A stretch of 64,000 nucleotides of DNA, from NCBI RefSeq assembly GCF_025567285.1, contig NZ_JAOQJT010000001.1:62001-126000 (forward strand), written 5' to 3'. The translations under genes and the position numbers were made by a program. Of the stretch, positions 42,082-49,260 are shown piece after piece. Source of the DNA: Coprococcus aceti (GTDB lineage Bacteria > Bacillota > Clostridia > Lachnospirales > Lachnospiraceae). Positions within the stretch are counted from its first letter, which is position 1. Every line of letters starts with the position of its first letter. Under the pieces are notes generated by a model. The model did no database searches. It had not been told where the DNA came from and saw only the letters and a list, made by a program, of their open reading frames with translations.

Positions 42082-42288
42082 TCATGAAAACCATCCATAC
42101 CATACAAGAAATGCCGTAAACGAACCGCAAACAATGATGTTGTAAATCAAAAGCGCAGCAGTTGTTTCTTTTTCCTTTGTGGCAATCCATGTGGCTATGG
42201 AACATATGAGACCTATCGCCCAGATAATCACTATTCCTGCGATTATCTGCTTGGGGTCTCTAAGCCCCTCTACAAATTGAATCTGCAT
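42082..42288 (-). CDS. Small membrane protein with two transmembrane segments
   Basis: 68 residues, ATG at 42288 with AAAGGAG upstream. After MQIQFVEGLRDPKQ there are hydrophobic segments at about 15-36 (IIAGIVIIWAIGLICSIATW) and 44-66. Immediately downstream of the Cro-like gene and of an operator copy at 42305. Superinfection exclusion is a possible role. Confidence 0.6.
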   Translation of the reverse strand: MQIQFVEGLRDPKQIIAGIVIIWAIGLICSIATWIATKEKETTAALLIYNIIVCGSFTAFLVWYGWFS

Positions 42289-42304
42289 TATTCTCCTTTC
42301 TCTT

Positions 42305-42321
42305 ATCCATTTTAATTGGAT
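42305..42321. promoter_or_regulatory. Repressor operator copy 1, ATCCATTTTAATTGGAT
   Basis: Identical 17-mer to 42572-42588. It overlaps the stop codon of the Cro-like gene and lies 17 bp upstream of the next gene's start. ATCCA/TGGAT half-sites give dyad symmetry. Confidence 0.65.
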
Positions 42322-42542
42322 TTAGATGGTAAAAAAATATAGTCTAACGGCATATCATACAGTCTTGACAATTCCTTAGCCTGTGAGATTTTAGGTTCTG
42401 ATGTACCTTTTTCCCAACTAACAATAGTCTGCTTACCTACTGCCATATGTTTTGCTACTTCTTCCTGTGTCATTCCTGCATTTACTCTTGCTGCCGCTAA
42501 ACTAATCTGGATCTTTTTCTGTGTTTTCAATTTTGCTCTCAC
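42312..42542 (-). CDS. Cro-like XRE regulator
   Basis: 76 residues starting at a GTG (42542); a TTG four codons later is an alternative. Helix-turn-helix ARVNAGMTQEEVAKHMAVGK QTIV then SWEKGTSEPKISQAKELSRL. Divergent from the CI-like gene with operators between them and another operator at its own 3' end. Likely the lytic-side regulator of the genetic switch. Confidence 0.85.
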   Translation of the reverse strand: MRAKLKTQKKIQISLAAARVNAGMTQEEVAKHMAVGKQTIVSWEKGTSEPKISQAKELSRLYDMPLDYIFLPSKSN

Positions 42543-42571
42543 TTCCTTTCTGTATCATGTTCACATTGTAT

Positions 42572-42588
42572 ATCCATTTTAATTGGAT
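42572..42588. promoter_or_regulatory. Repressor operator copy 2, ATCCATTTTAATTGGAT
   Basis: In the 140-bp gap between the divergent Cro-like and CI-like genes, 30 bp before the Cro-like start. Exact copy of the site at 42305. Confidence 0.7.
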
Positions 42589-42600
42589 GTCAATACTAAA

Positions 42601-42617
42601 ATTCATTTTAATTGAAC
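42601..42617. promoter_or_regulatory. Repressor operator copy 3 (diverged), ATTCATTTTAATTGAAC
   Basis: Shares 13-14 of 17 bases with the other two copies and lies 12 bp from copy 2. The following TTGTTGTC...TATAT stretch (42620-42655) may hold the promoter of the CI-like gene. Confidence 0.55.
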
Positions 42618-42682
42618 TTTTTGTTGTCAATTATTCAATATTGTTGTATTATATTAATAAGTTTTAAAAGGGGGTGCACCTT

Positions 42683-43066
42683 ATGTCAGACGAGAAACAA
42701 AAAGAAGTGTTTGCAAGAAATTTAAATAAATATTTAGAAAGAAGTGGAAAAACCCAAAAAGAGGTTGCTCAGGCAATTGGAGTTATTCCTACTACATTTA
42801 ATACTTGGTGCTTGGCACAAGCTCTGCCTAGAATGGGCAAGGTTCAACTTCTTGCTGACTATTTTGGTATAAACAAATCAGATCTTATCGAGGATAACTC
42901 GGATACTGAGTATTATTTAGACGCTGAGACCGCAAAAAAAGCACAAGAGATCTTTGAGAACAAGCAGCTCTCTCTTCTCTTCGATGCCGCAAGGGATGCC
43001 AAACCCGAAGATTTAGAGATAGTACAGAGTATGCTCTTGGCTCTCAAAAATAAAGATAATAAATAA
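42683..43066 (+). CDS. CI-like phage repressor
   Basis: 127 residues from ATG at 42683, with AAGGGGG 8 nt upstream. N-terminal XRE helix-turn-helix (LERSGKTQKEVAQAIGVIPT; FNTWCLAQALPRMGKVQLLA) and a short helical C-terminus (EDLEIVQSMLLALKN). No peptidase (LexA/S24) domain, so induction probably depends on an ImmA-like or antirepressor route. First rightward lysogeny gene. Confidence 0.85.
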   Translation: MSDEKQKEVFARNLNKYLERSGKTQKEVAQAIGVIPTTFNTWCLAQALPRMGKVQLLADYFGINKSDLIEDNSDTEYYLDAETAKKAQEIFENKQLSLLFDAARDAKPEDLEIVQSMLLALKNKDNK

Positions 43067-43136
43067 TGCTGTGCAAAAAACATCCCACTGTTTTTGATAT
43101 ATATTGCGTAAATAATCAAATAAGGAGGGGATAGCA

Positions 43137-43364
43137 ATGACGGATGATATATATGTTCAGTATCTTGATATGAAAGCAACTAAAGTAAAAGAAACTGTGA
43201 CGTGTAATGAAGATGGTTCATATACTGTGTTTCTTAATACACGCTTCACAACAGAACAATTGAATGAGGCATATATCCATGCTTGCAGACATATAGATCG
43301 GGATGACTTTCACAAGGAGTCTGCAGATTCTATTGAGGCTTATGCACATGGGTTGCAAAAATAA
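43137..43364 (+). CDS. Short ImmA/IrrE-like protein with a degenerate HExxH motif
   Basis: 75 residues, ATG with AAGGAGGGG upstream. The pattern NEDGSYTVFLNTRFTTEQL then YIHACRHIDRDDFH and ADSIEAYAHG follows small ImmA-type metallopeptidases, which read HELxHIxxxDF. Here HACRH replaces HExxH, so the catalytic Glu is Ala. It sits directly after the CI-like gene, the usual ImmA position. Probably inactive as a protease. Confidence 0.6.
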   Translation: MTDDIYVQYLDMKATKVKETVTCNEDGSYTVFLNTRFTTEQLNEAYIHACRHIDRDDFHKESADSIEAYAHGLQK

Positions 43365-43387
43365 TTAACAAATGAAGGGATATACTT

Positions 43388-44398
43388 ATGCAAGAATTTC
43401 AATTTCTCTTATATAAAACAGAACAAGAGGATGTATCTGTTAATGCTTTGATAAAGGACGATACCATATGGCTCACACAAAAAGGTATGGCTGAGTTATT
43501 TGGTGTCCAGATTCCAGCCATCAATAAGCATTTGTCTCACATATTTGCCGATGGCGAATTAAACAAGGAAGTGGTTATTTCCAAAATGGAAACAACCACT
43601 CCACATGGAGCATTAGACGGCAAAACCCAATCAAAAGAGACTATGTTTTACAATCTGGATGCCATAATATCGGTAGGATATAGAATCAACTCCATACGAG
43701 CTACACACTTTAGAATATGGGCAACCAACATTTTAAAAGAATATATAACAAAGGGCTTTGTATTGGATGATGAACGTCTTAAACAGGGCAAAACCGCATT
43801 TGGCAAAGATTACTTTAGAGAACTTCTTGAAAGAGTTCGTTCGATCAGAGCCAGCGAACGCAGAATATGGCAACAGATTACAGATATATTCGCAGAGTGC
43901 AGTATAGATTATGATAAAAATTCACAGATCACTCATGACTTTTACGCAATGGTACAAAATAAATTTCATTATGCAATCACTGGACAAACTGCTGCTGAAA
44001 AAGTATATACCTCTGCCGATCACACAAAAGAGCACATGGGACTTGTTACATGGAAAAACGCCCCAGATGGCAGAGTTTTAAAATCCGATGTCTCTATAGC
44101 AAAGAACTATCTTGACGAAAAGCAAATTCGTCAGCTTGAACGTACTGTTACCGGATATTTTGATTATATTGAAGACCTTATAGAACGTGAGAACACATTT
44201 ACCATGGAAGAGTTTGCCAATAGTGTAAATGAGTTTCTTACATTCAGAAGATATAATATTCTGCCTGACAAGGGATATATATCCTCAAAGGCTGCAAAAG
44301 CTAAAGCAGAGAAAGAATATTCGTTGTTCAACAAAAACCAAAAAATAGAGTCAGACTTTGATAAAGCTGTTAAGAAGATGATTGATAAAAATAAATAA
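43388..44398 (+). CDS. rhuM: RhuM family protein
   Basis: 336 residues. Hallmarks: FQFLLYKTEQEDVSVNALIK, DDTIWLTQKGMAELFGVQ, YNLDAIISVGYRINSIRATH FRIW, FGKDYFRELLERVRSIRASE RR and LNEF-like SVNEFLTFRRYNIL. RhuM proteins (first known as a Salmonella pathogenicity-island gene) are common accessory genes near integrases. They may serve defence or toxin roles. Placed between the ImmA-like gene and the structured leader of int. Confidence 0.9.
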   Translation: MQEFQFLLYKTEQEDVSVNALIKDDTIWLTQKGMAELFGVQIPAINKHLSHIFADGELNKEVVISKMETTTPHGALDGKTQSKETMFYNLDAIISVGYRINSIRATHFRIWATNILKEYITKGFVLDDERLKQGKTAFGKDYFRELLERVRSIRASERRIWQQITDIFAECSIDYDKNSQITHDFYAMVQNKFHYAITGQTAAEKVYTSADHTKEHMGLVTWKNAPDGRVLKSDVSIAKNYLDEKQIRQLERTVTGYFDYIEDLIERENTFTMEEFANSVNEFLTFRRYNILPDKGYISSKAAKAKAEKEYSLFNKNQKIESDFDKAVKKMIDKNK

Positions 44399-44403
44399 AA
44401 GTC

Positions 44404-44526
44404 CAGAGCGTTGTCACTTCCCTCATAGCGGGAGGACGTTGCTAAGGACTTGTTATTAAATCCCCCAGGTGGTGGAACACCTGAGGGAAGTTACCCACAA
44501 ACCGAAGGCTTATGAATAACGCTCTG
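44404..44526 (+). ncRNA. Candidate structured RNA upstream of the integrase
   Basis: A closed compact fold can be drawn. P1: CAGAGCGTT (44404-44412) with AACGCTCTG (44518-44526), 9 perfect pairs. P2: ACTTCCCTCA (44416-44425) with TGAGGGAAGT (44482-44491), 10 perfect pairs. Inside P2 a hairpin GGTG/CACC (44468-44471, 44478-44481) has a loop whose GTGG (44472-44475) can pair with CCAC (44495-44498), a pseudoknot. An alternative extended hairpin CCCAGGTG/CACCTGAGGG competes with P2. No open frame spans it. I recognise no known RNA family. Confidence 0.6.
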
Positions 44527-44577
44527 ATCAAGCTACATTATATCATAAGCCTTCTCATTTTAGTAGGCTTATTTTTT
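44504..44577 (+). promoter_or_regulatory. Terminator/antiterminator pair in the integrase leader
   Basis: Terminator: ATAAGCCT/AGGCTTAT (44545-44552 with 44565-44572) followed by TTTTT. Competing helix: GAAGGCTTATGA (44504-44515) is perfectly complementary to TCATAAGCCTTC (44543-44554), which would mask the terminator's 5' arm. That helix crosses P1 of the upstream RNA. The arrangement is typical of transcription attenuation just before int (ATG 44607). Confidence 0.65.
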
Positions 44578-44606
44578 ATGCCTATTTTTAGATAGGAGTT
44601 GATATT

Positions 44607-45746
44607 ATGTGGTCAGAAATACAAAAAAATGGAACCGTAAAGTATTGTGAGAGGTACACAGATCCGCTCACAGAGAAGGTGAAGAAGGTCACCGTGACGA
44701 TGCCTAAGGCATCACCTCAGAACAGAAACAAGGCGGCAAGGATCCTTGCCGGGAAGATTGAGAAAGCCGAGACTTCCTCTCCTGTCCGATCTGATACAAC
44801 GCTAGGGGAGCTGGCTGATGCTTATATAGCATCATTACGGCAGTGCAAGAGGAAAGAAAGTACAATTGTAACTGAGAAATCATATATATATCGTTGTGTA
44901 AGCACAATTGGTAATGATGTACTCGTTGACAAACTTTCTCCCCGCTATATATATGATCAACTTCTTGCTACCGGTAAAAAAATCAGCACAATAAACAGCT
45001 ATATAAAATATCTGAAATTCGCTCTAAAATGGGGGGTGAAAAACGACTATCACTCAAATCATGATATACTATTAAAACTCGACTATATCAGTGAAGAGAG
45101 CTCCGACGGAATACCAGAGGTATATGACATCAGCAATGAATATCTGGAACATGATGAAATAACAAAATTACTTAATTACTTTATAGACAATAATCACTGG
45201 CAGGACTACTACATATCCTATTTTCTGATTCTTACAGGCATGAGGATTGGGGAGCTTGTGGCACTTGAAGATTCAGATGTGGATATTACATCTAAAACTA
45301 TTCGTGTTACCAAGACTTACTACCCTGCAACCAAATACGCAACGTCAGCCAAAACAAGTGATTCAATCAGAAATCTTCATATACAGCCTGAGCTTCTCTT
45401 ACTTATAAAAAAACTCAGACTTTGGCGAAAAGAAACAATGTTTGAAAATGGAATTAAAAGCACACTTTTTATGCCGCACTTGAAGACAGGCGGCTATTTA
45501 TCCTATGGAACCTATAACCTACACTTGAAAACAGCCGCCTCTGAAGTTCTTGGCAGAGAGATAACTCCGCACAAGCTGCGGCACACACACGCTTCCATTC
45601 TGGCAGAAACTATGTCAGCAGAACAGATATCACGTCGTCTAGGCCACCATGACGACAAAATAACAAAAGCTATTTACATTCATATCACTAAAAAAATGAA
45701 GCAAAAAGACAATGCGGCTGTCGACACAATATCAATTATCAACTAA
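44607..45746 (+). CDS. int: Tyrosine-type site-specific integrase
   Basis: 379 residues, ATG with TAGGAG upstream. N-terminal arm-binding domain (IQKNGTVKYCERYTDP), SAM-like core-binding domain (about 65-160, LGELADAYIASLRQCKRKES) and catalytic domain with Arg in TGMRIGELVAL, HxxR in HKLRHTHAS, His in RRLGHHDD and nucleophile Tyr in KAIYIHIT. It recombines attP with attB; attR lies 45 bp after its stop. Expression is probably governed by the structured leader. Confidence 0.95.
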   Translation: MWSEIQKNGTVKYCERYTDPLTEKVKKVTVTMPKASPQNRNKAARILAGKIEKAETSSPVRSDTTLGELADAYIASLRQCKRKESTIVTEKSYIYRCVSTIGNDVLVDKLSPRYIYDQLLATGKKISTINSYIKYLKFALKWGVKNDYHSNHDILLKLDYISEESSDGIPEVYDISNEYLEHDEITKLLNYFIDNNHWQDYYISYFLILTGMRIGELVALEDSDVDITSKTIRVTKTYYPATKYATSAKTSDSIRNLHIQPELLLLIKKLRLWRKETMFENGIKSTLFMPHLKTGGYLSYGTYNLHLKTAASEVLGREITPHKLRHTHASILAETMSAEQISRRLGHHDDKITKAIYIHITKKMKQKDNAAVDTISIIN

Positions 45747-45751
45747 AAAAA

Positions 45752-45783
45752 ATGACCACTCAGTTTTCACACTGAATGGTCAT
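45752..45783 (+). terminator. Integrase terminator
   Basis: Stem ATGACCA-TCAGT/ACTGA-TGGTCAT with a C.A mismatch and 6-nt loop, followed by CTTTTATTTTTTT, which runs directly into the attR core. Confidence 0.88.
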
Positions 45784-45790
45784 CTTTTAT

Positions 45791-45817
45791 TTTTTTGCCC
45801 CTAAATTGCCCCTAAAG
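45791..45817 (+). repeat. attR: attR with two GCCCCTAAATT units
   Basis: The 26 bp 45791-45816 are identical to 6742-6767. Units start at 45797 and 45808, the second truncated. Marks the right prophage boundary. Confidence 0.85.
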
Positions 45818-45883
45818 GCTCTCTCACAATTGTCGTACACAGCATAAACCCTTGATTCTTCTAGCTATTCATACATTATAAAA

Positions 45884-45896
45884 TTATACATATTGT
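45884..45896 (+). repeat. 13-bp direct repeat TTATACATATTGT (right flank copy)
   Basis: Identical to 6626-6638 on the other side of the prophage; here within ATTATACATATTGTACAATTTTG, 84 bp before the start of the 275-aa gene. Confidence 0.4.
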
Positions 45897-45979
45897 ACAA
45901 TTTTGTATCCATAAATATCCTACCACTTATCGCGTTAAAGTGCTACATTTTTATCCATACAAAAACAAAGGAGATCATT

Positions 45980-46807
45980 ATGACAGACTTAAACAATGCC
46001 GAAACACAAACCGATGCCCCCTGTTCCGCCATCAATTATTGTAACCTCAACGGATACGAACTCACCGCAGAAGAGAAGATAATCTTTCTTAGTTCCTATG
46101 TATCCCGCATTGACAACGAGACAGTGTATCAGCCCGCAACCAGGGAATTTGTCCAGAATTTCAATGTAGATGCAGCCATCAGCATAATAAACAATTATGC
46201 CACAGCAGACTCATTTTTCAGAAGAATGACAGGTTCATTTCCGTATATCAAAAACTCGCAGCGTTTTTCATCCCCGGATATATATTTTCTTCTATTGGAG
46301 TTAAAACTGTACATCAACGAGAGACGGCGCGTAATAGCAAAAAATAATTCAGCGGACACGCTCTCTATCATTGAACAATACAAAAACCGTTACTCGTTCA
46401 ACCAGTCAGCCACCCAGAAAATGGAAGCCCTGCACAGCATAAAAGGTTTCGCACATCCATCTTTCTTTGTGCCGGAAACCGTACTGTACATAAACGAAAA
46501 CTCTATCCTGTACGTACACTCAGCTTTGCGCTATATCGATATGCTTCTCGAATACATGCAGCGGAATGACAATTCTATAGATTATGAAATTTATTCTTTT
46601 TTTCAGAACTTCAAATCCATGTTATTCAACAACGAGCACGACACAACGCCAACATATATAATCGAACAGTCAAGAGATTATATCTATAGCATTCTCGGAA
46701 ATAGCAAAAGAAAATCTAAGATGACTGACATATGCAAATACGCAGCCTTCGTGGAAAGTCTCACAGAACTCGGTAACGCCATAAGCGCATCCAATATGAA
46801 ACTCTAA
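45980..46807 (+). CDS. Unknown 275-aa host protein
   Basis: ATG at 45980 (AAAGGAG 6 nt upstream) is preferred over longer readings without a ribosome site. Starts MTDLNNAETQTDAPCSAINY; helical, polar, no signal peptide or membrane segment (LTAEEKIIFLSSYVSRIDNE; SALRYIDMLLEYMQRNDNSI). I recognise no family. Before integration it would have lain opposite the XRE gene at 6019-6603, with which it shares an upstream 13-bp motif. Confidence 0.65.
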   Translation: MTDLNNAETQTDAPCSAINYCNLNGYELTAEEKIIFLSSYVSRIDNETVYQPATREFVQNFNVDAAISIINNYATADSFFRRMTGSFPYIKNSQRFSSPDIYFLLLELKLYINERRRVIAKNNSADTLSIIEQYKNRYSFNQSATQKMEALHSIKGFAHPSFFVPETVLYINENSILYVHSALRYIDMLLEYMQRNDNSIDYEIYSFFQNFKSMLFNNEHDTTPTYIIEQSRDYIYSILGNSKRKSKMTDICKYAAFVESLTELGNAISASNMKL

Positions 46808-46832
46808 ATCCCCCTGTTTTTCAGAACATAAA

Positions 46833-46862
46833 AACAGCCCGTCGCTTATGCGACAGGCTGTT
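46833..46862 (-). terminator. Stem-loop terminator downstream of the 275-aa gene
   Basis: AACAGCC-GTCGC/GCGAC-GGCTGTT stem with a C.A mismatch and TTAT loop. T-run (TTTTTATG) follows on the minus strand; the plus strand ends in AAGAAGG. It may end the plus-strand gene less efficiently. No minus-strand gene feeds it closely. Confidence 0.55.
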
Positions 46863-47273
46863 AAGAAGGGGGGAGTGGAGGATTCCTATGTTTTGGGGTT
46901 TGGGGTTATGGGGTTACATTACATCGTATAAAGGGATTTCTACGAATTTCGTGCTAAGGGAACCCTCCGTCTATCAAAATATAAGTGATTGTCTTTTTTA
47001 TAACCAGAAGGCTTGTTGATCACAACTCATCTCCTTGTTATGCCCATATACTATCAAAACACTTTGAAATTGTAAATACGCAAAAATTTATAAAACGAAG
47101 GCTTTTTTTTGTGGTAATTTATCAACAGTTGCGCATTTCAATAGTTTTTAGAAGATTTTTGAATGCAAAATGATTGTTTTTTTCACGTTTGAACGGTTTA
47201 TTGTTCATTATGATCACTTTTCGCAACAATAAATTTCAGATTATCGTGCAAAGCTGTCAAATTCGTTTGACTG
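46863..47273. other. Intergenic stretch without a convincing gene; G-rich at its left end
   Basis: About 410 bp between the stem-loop and the promoter of the S4-domain gene. G runs at 46868-46873, 46895-46898, 46902-46905 and 46910-46913 (plus strand) could form a G-quadruplex, although the first loop is long. The remainder is AT-rich with homopolymer T runs. A 62-codon reading frame at 46985 lacks a ribosome site and looks random. Confidence 0.5.
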
Positions 47274-47303
47274 TTGGCGAAGATCGGAGTGTTGTAATAT
47301 AAT
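47274..47303 (+). promoter_or_regulatory. Promoter of the S4-domain gene
   Basis: -35 TTGGCG (47274-47279), 18-bp spacer, -10 TATAAT (47298-47303) preceded by TGTAA. About 25 bp to the ribosome site TCGGAGG. Confidence 0.6.
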
Positions 47304-47335
47304 AGTAAGAAGTCAATCATCTCGGAGGACATGCT

Positions 47336-48115
47336 ATGAATGAAAACGATATTCTAAAGGGGCGGTTAAAGGATCTGGCAAATGCCGCCTTCCGCCAGAA
47401 CAGATATACATATACTAATTTTCTGAGTGCTGCAGACATGGAAGTATTTTACAGCAATCTTGAACAGTTGTCATTTGCAGGATATACCATCTTTGGAGGC
47501 AGGGAATTCTGCGACCGCGTTATGATCGCCTTTGGAAATGAAGCCGACTGCGGCTACGCACCGGCTTTTCCCATCTGCACCATGAAGGTTTCCGCTGTTT
47601 CGGACAAATTCTCAGATGATCTGAACCATAGGGATTTCCTTGGGGCACTTATGAATCTTGGCATTGAGAGGGAGATGGTGGGCGATATACTGGTCACCGA
47701 ATCCACTCATTCTGACAAACACAACAATGCCTATATATTCTGTGTGGACACTGTTGCCGATTATATCGCAGAAAATCTGACAAAGATAAGGCACACAAAT
47801 GTAAAATGTACTTTTTGCAGCACCCAGGATACTGATGAGATACAGATAAAAAAGGAACCTCTGCACATAATCGCAGCATCTGCAAGAGCTGACGCAGTGA
47901 CCGCCACAATAACAGGCCTTTCAAGAAGCAGCACATCCCTGTTGTTCAGGGAAAAGAAATTTTCACTAAACAACAGGTTGTACGAAAACAGCAGCCACCA
48001 GTTAAAACCGGGCGACGTATTTTCAATACGTGGATATGGCAAATATGAATTTGTCGAGACAGGCAGCGCAACCCGGAAGGGCAGACTGAACATAGAATTA
48101 CTCAGATATATTTGA
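47336..48115 (+). CDS. YlmH-like S4-domain RNA-binding protein
   Basis: 259 residues, ATG after CGGAGGACATGCT. The N-terminal part (RQNRYTYTNFLSAADMEVFY; GGREFCDRVMIAFG) and a middle with ALMNLGIEREMVGDILV are typical of YlmH. The C-terminal S4 domain (about 180-250) has ADAVTATITGLSRSSTSLLF and HQLKPGDVFSIRGYGKYEF. YlmH binds the ribosome or RNA and in some species rescues stalled ribosomes. Stands alone here, not next to division genes as usual. Confidence 0.88.
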   Translation: MNENDILKGRLKDLANAAFRQNRYTYTNFLSAADMEVFYSNLEQLSFAGYTIFGGREFCDRVMIAFGNEADCGYAPAFPICTMKVSAVSDKFSDDLNHRDFLGALMNLGIEREMVGDILVTESTHSDKHNNAYIFCVDTVADYIAENLTKIRHTNVKCTFCSTQDTDEIQIKKEPLHIIAASARADAVTATITGLSRSSTSLLFREKKFSLNNRLYENSSHQLKPGDVFSIRGYGKYEFVETGSATRKGRLNIELLRYI

Positions 48116-48126
48116 TCTTCTAACAA

Positions 48127-48813
48127 CTAGCAATTGATCAGTTCATTGTAGTATCTTTTCACATCAGCGCGTCTTGTTGCGCTGATGTGTATACTTTTAC
48201 CATTTGTCAGTATCATTTCATGAGCCGTGCATCTGCTCACATGATCCGGATTTACAAGATAGGATTCATGTGGTCTGATAAATCCCCCGTAGCCCACCTT
48301 CATGCGTTTTTCCATCTCGCCAATACTTCCATAAAAAACATATTTTTGTTCCGTTGTGACCAGATTTATGCGACGCAGTTCGCTTTCAAAATACATTATG
48401 CTCCGGCTATCTACACTGTATCTCACCCTTCCGGATACAAATGTGAATCTTCTCTCATCCCGGCTCCCCTCAACCGCCATCGTCATCACCTTTTTGAAAT
48501 TTGCCGCATTAACAGGTTCATACAGAATATAACACGGTTGGATATCATACAATCTCCGGTTTATTCCTGCTGCTATCATCACGAGACTACCTACCCTGCG
48601 GTCTTTTTTCAAGACATCGGCCACATCCCAGGAACGATACACCACCACTACATCGTAAATTCCTTCAAGATCCATGTCGACCATGATCGCATGCACATTG
48701 TCATAATATCTCACAGCGCACACACATCCCGCATCTCTCTGCCATATACCCATGTACTCCTGCAACAACGGGCTCATTACTTTCTCCTCACTGTACACAG
48801 CAATCTTCAGCAT
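48127..48813 (-). CDS. LytTR-family regulator with a degenerate receiver domain
   Basis: 228 residues from ATG at 48813 (GGAGGGAG upstream). C-terminal LytTR DNA-binding domain (about 130-228): GRVRYSVDSRSIMYFESELR and GGFIRPHESYLVNPDHVSR. The N-terminal ~115 residues resemble a receiver, but the acidic pocket reads SEE, the phospho-Asp region reads YDVVVVYRSWD and the usual Lys is YEPV, so phosphorylation is unlikely. Coupled to an XRE gene upstream (7-nt overlap). No histidine kinase nearby. Confidence 0.8.
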   Translation of the reverse strand: MLKIAVYSEEKVMSPLLQEYMGIWQRDAGCVCAVRYYDNVHAIMVDMDLEGIYDVVVVYRSWDVADVLKKDRRVGSLVMIAAGINRRLYDIQPCYILYEPVNAANFKKVMTMAVEGSRDERRFTFVSGRVRYSVDSRSIMYFESELRRINLVTTEQKYVFYGSIGEMEKRMKVGYGGFIRPHESYLVNPDHVSRCTAHEMILTNGKSIHISATRRADVKRYYNELINC

Positions 48814-49106
48814 ATCTCCCTCCAAAGCTGCAGAAGCTTCCGCTCCTGTTCATCCCGGATAACGATTTCCTCCCTCGGAGTCACATCCTCCTCCATCACA
48901 TCGATATCCCATATGAAATAATCACATGTGCGGTTAAGCACCCTCGACAACAGCACCAGCCGCTTCAGGCTCGGCAGACTTCCGCCATTTTCAAGACGGC
49001 TTATATATTTGCCATCTGCATAGATAAGATACCCCAGCTCCTTCTGTGTGAGGTTCATAGACTTGCGGGCATCCTTTATTCTCTGCCCAATAATAACACT
49101 GTTCAA
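48807..49106 (-). CDS. XRE-type regulator coupled to the LytTR gene
   Basis: 99 residues from TTG at 49106, chosen for the GGGAGGAG 6 nt upstream and because the product then begins MNSVIIGQRIKDARKSMNLT, a normal XRE start. The helix-turn-helix includes KELGYLIYADGKYISRLENG. The C-terminus is helical and acidic. Likely a regulatory pair with the downstream LytTR protein; targets unknown. Confidence 0.75.
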   Translation of the reverse strand: MNSVIIGQRIKDARKSMNLTQKELGYLIYADGKYISRLENGGSLPSLKRLVLLSRVLNRTCDYFIWDIDVMEEDVTPREEIVIRDEQERKLLQLWREIC

Positions 49107-49175
49107 TTTTTTCTCCTCCCTATCCGTCCCCGCGGACAACAATATTACTTTACAATAAAATCGCAAAATAAAAAA

Positions 49176-49190
49176 CCGCATCCCATGCGG
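49176..49190 (-). terminator. Terminator after the malic enzyme gene
   Basis: 6-bp stem CCGCAT/ATGCGG, loop of three, then TTTTTTATTTT on the minus strand; 70 bp after the malic enzyme stop. It also lies just upstream of the XRE gene start and so insulates it. Confidence 0.8.
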
Positions 49191-49260
49191 ACTTTCCACA
49201 TAAGATGCGATTTTTAGTACACTTATTTACTAAATATTTCGAAAAACTTTATTTTTATTC

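Larger units (their letters stand above)
6742..45816. mobile_element. Temperate siphovirus prophage (about 39 kb)
   Basis: Bounded by a 26-bp identical direct repeat (6742-6767 and 45791-45816). It contains a tyrosine integrase beside the right end, CI/Cro-type regulators, RecT/YqaJ recombination, terminase, SPP1-like portal, MuF-type protein, scaffold, coat, head-tail joining genes, tail tube, tape measure, tail tip, fibres, holin and endolysin in canonical order. No frameshifted core gene is apparent, so it could be inducible. The tape measure of about 1209 residues and the tail-tube gene indicate a long non-contractile tail. Confidence 0.95.

Noticed and set aside
44404..44526. The structured element before int as a retron msr/msd, integron attC site or T-box
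   Set aside because: No reverse transcriptase gene is nearby, the attC core pattern is incomplete, and the GGTGGAAC string does not sit in a T-box antiterminator context; the downstream gene is an integrase.
6742..45816. Integrative conjugative element rather than a phage
   Set aside because: There are no relaxase, coupling protein or type IV secretion genes, while a full head, tail and lysis gene set is present.
46985..47173. 62-codon plus-strand frame in the intergenic region right of the prophage
   Set aside because: No ribosome site, rich in Phe/Arg from AT-rich DNA and no recognisable pattern.
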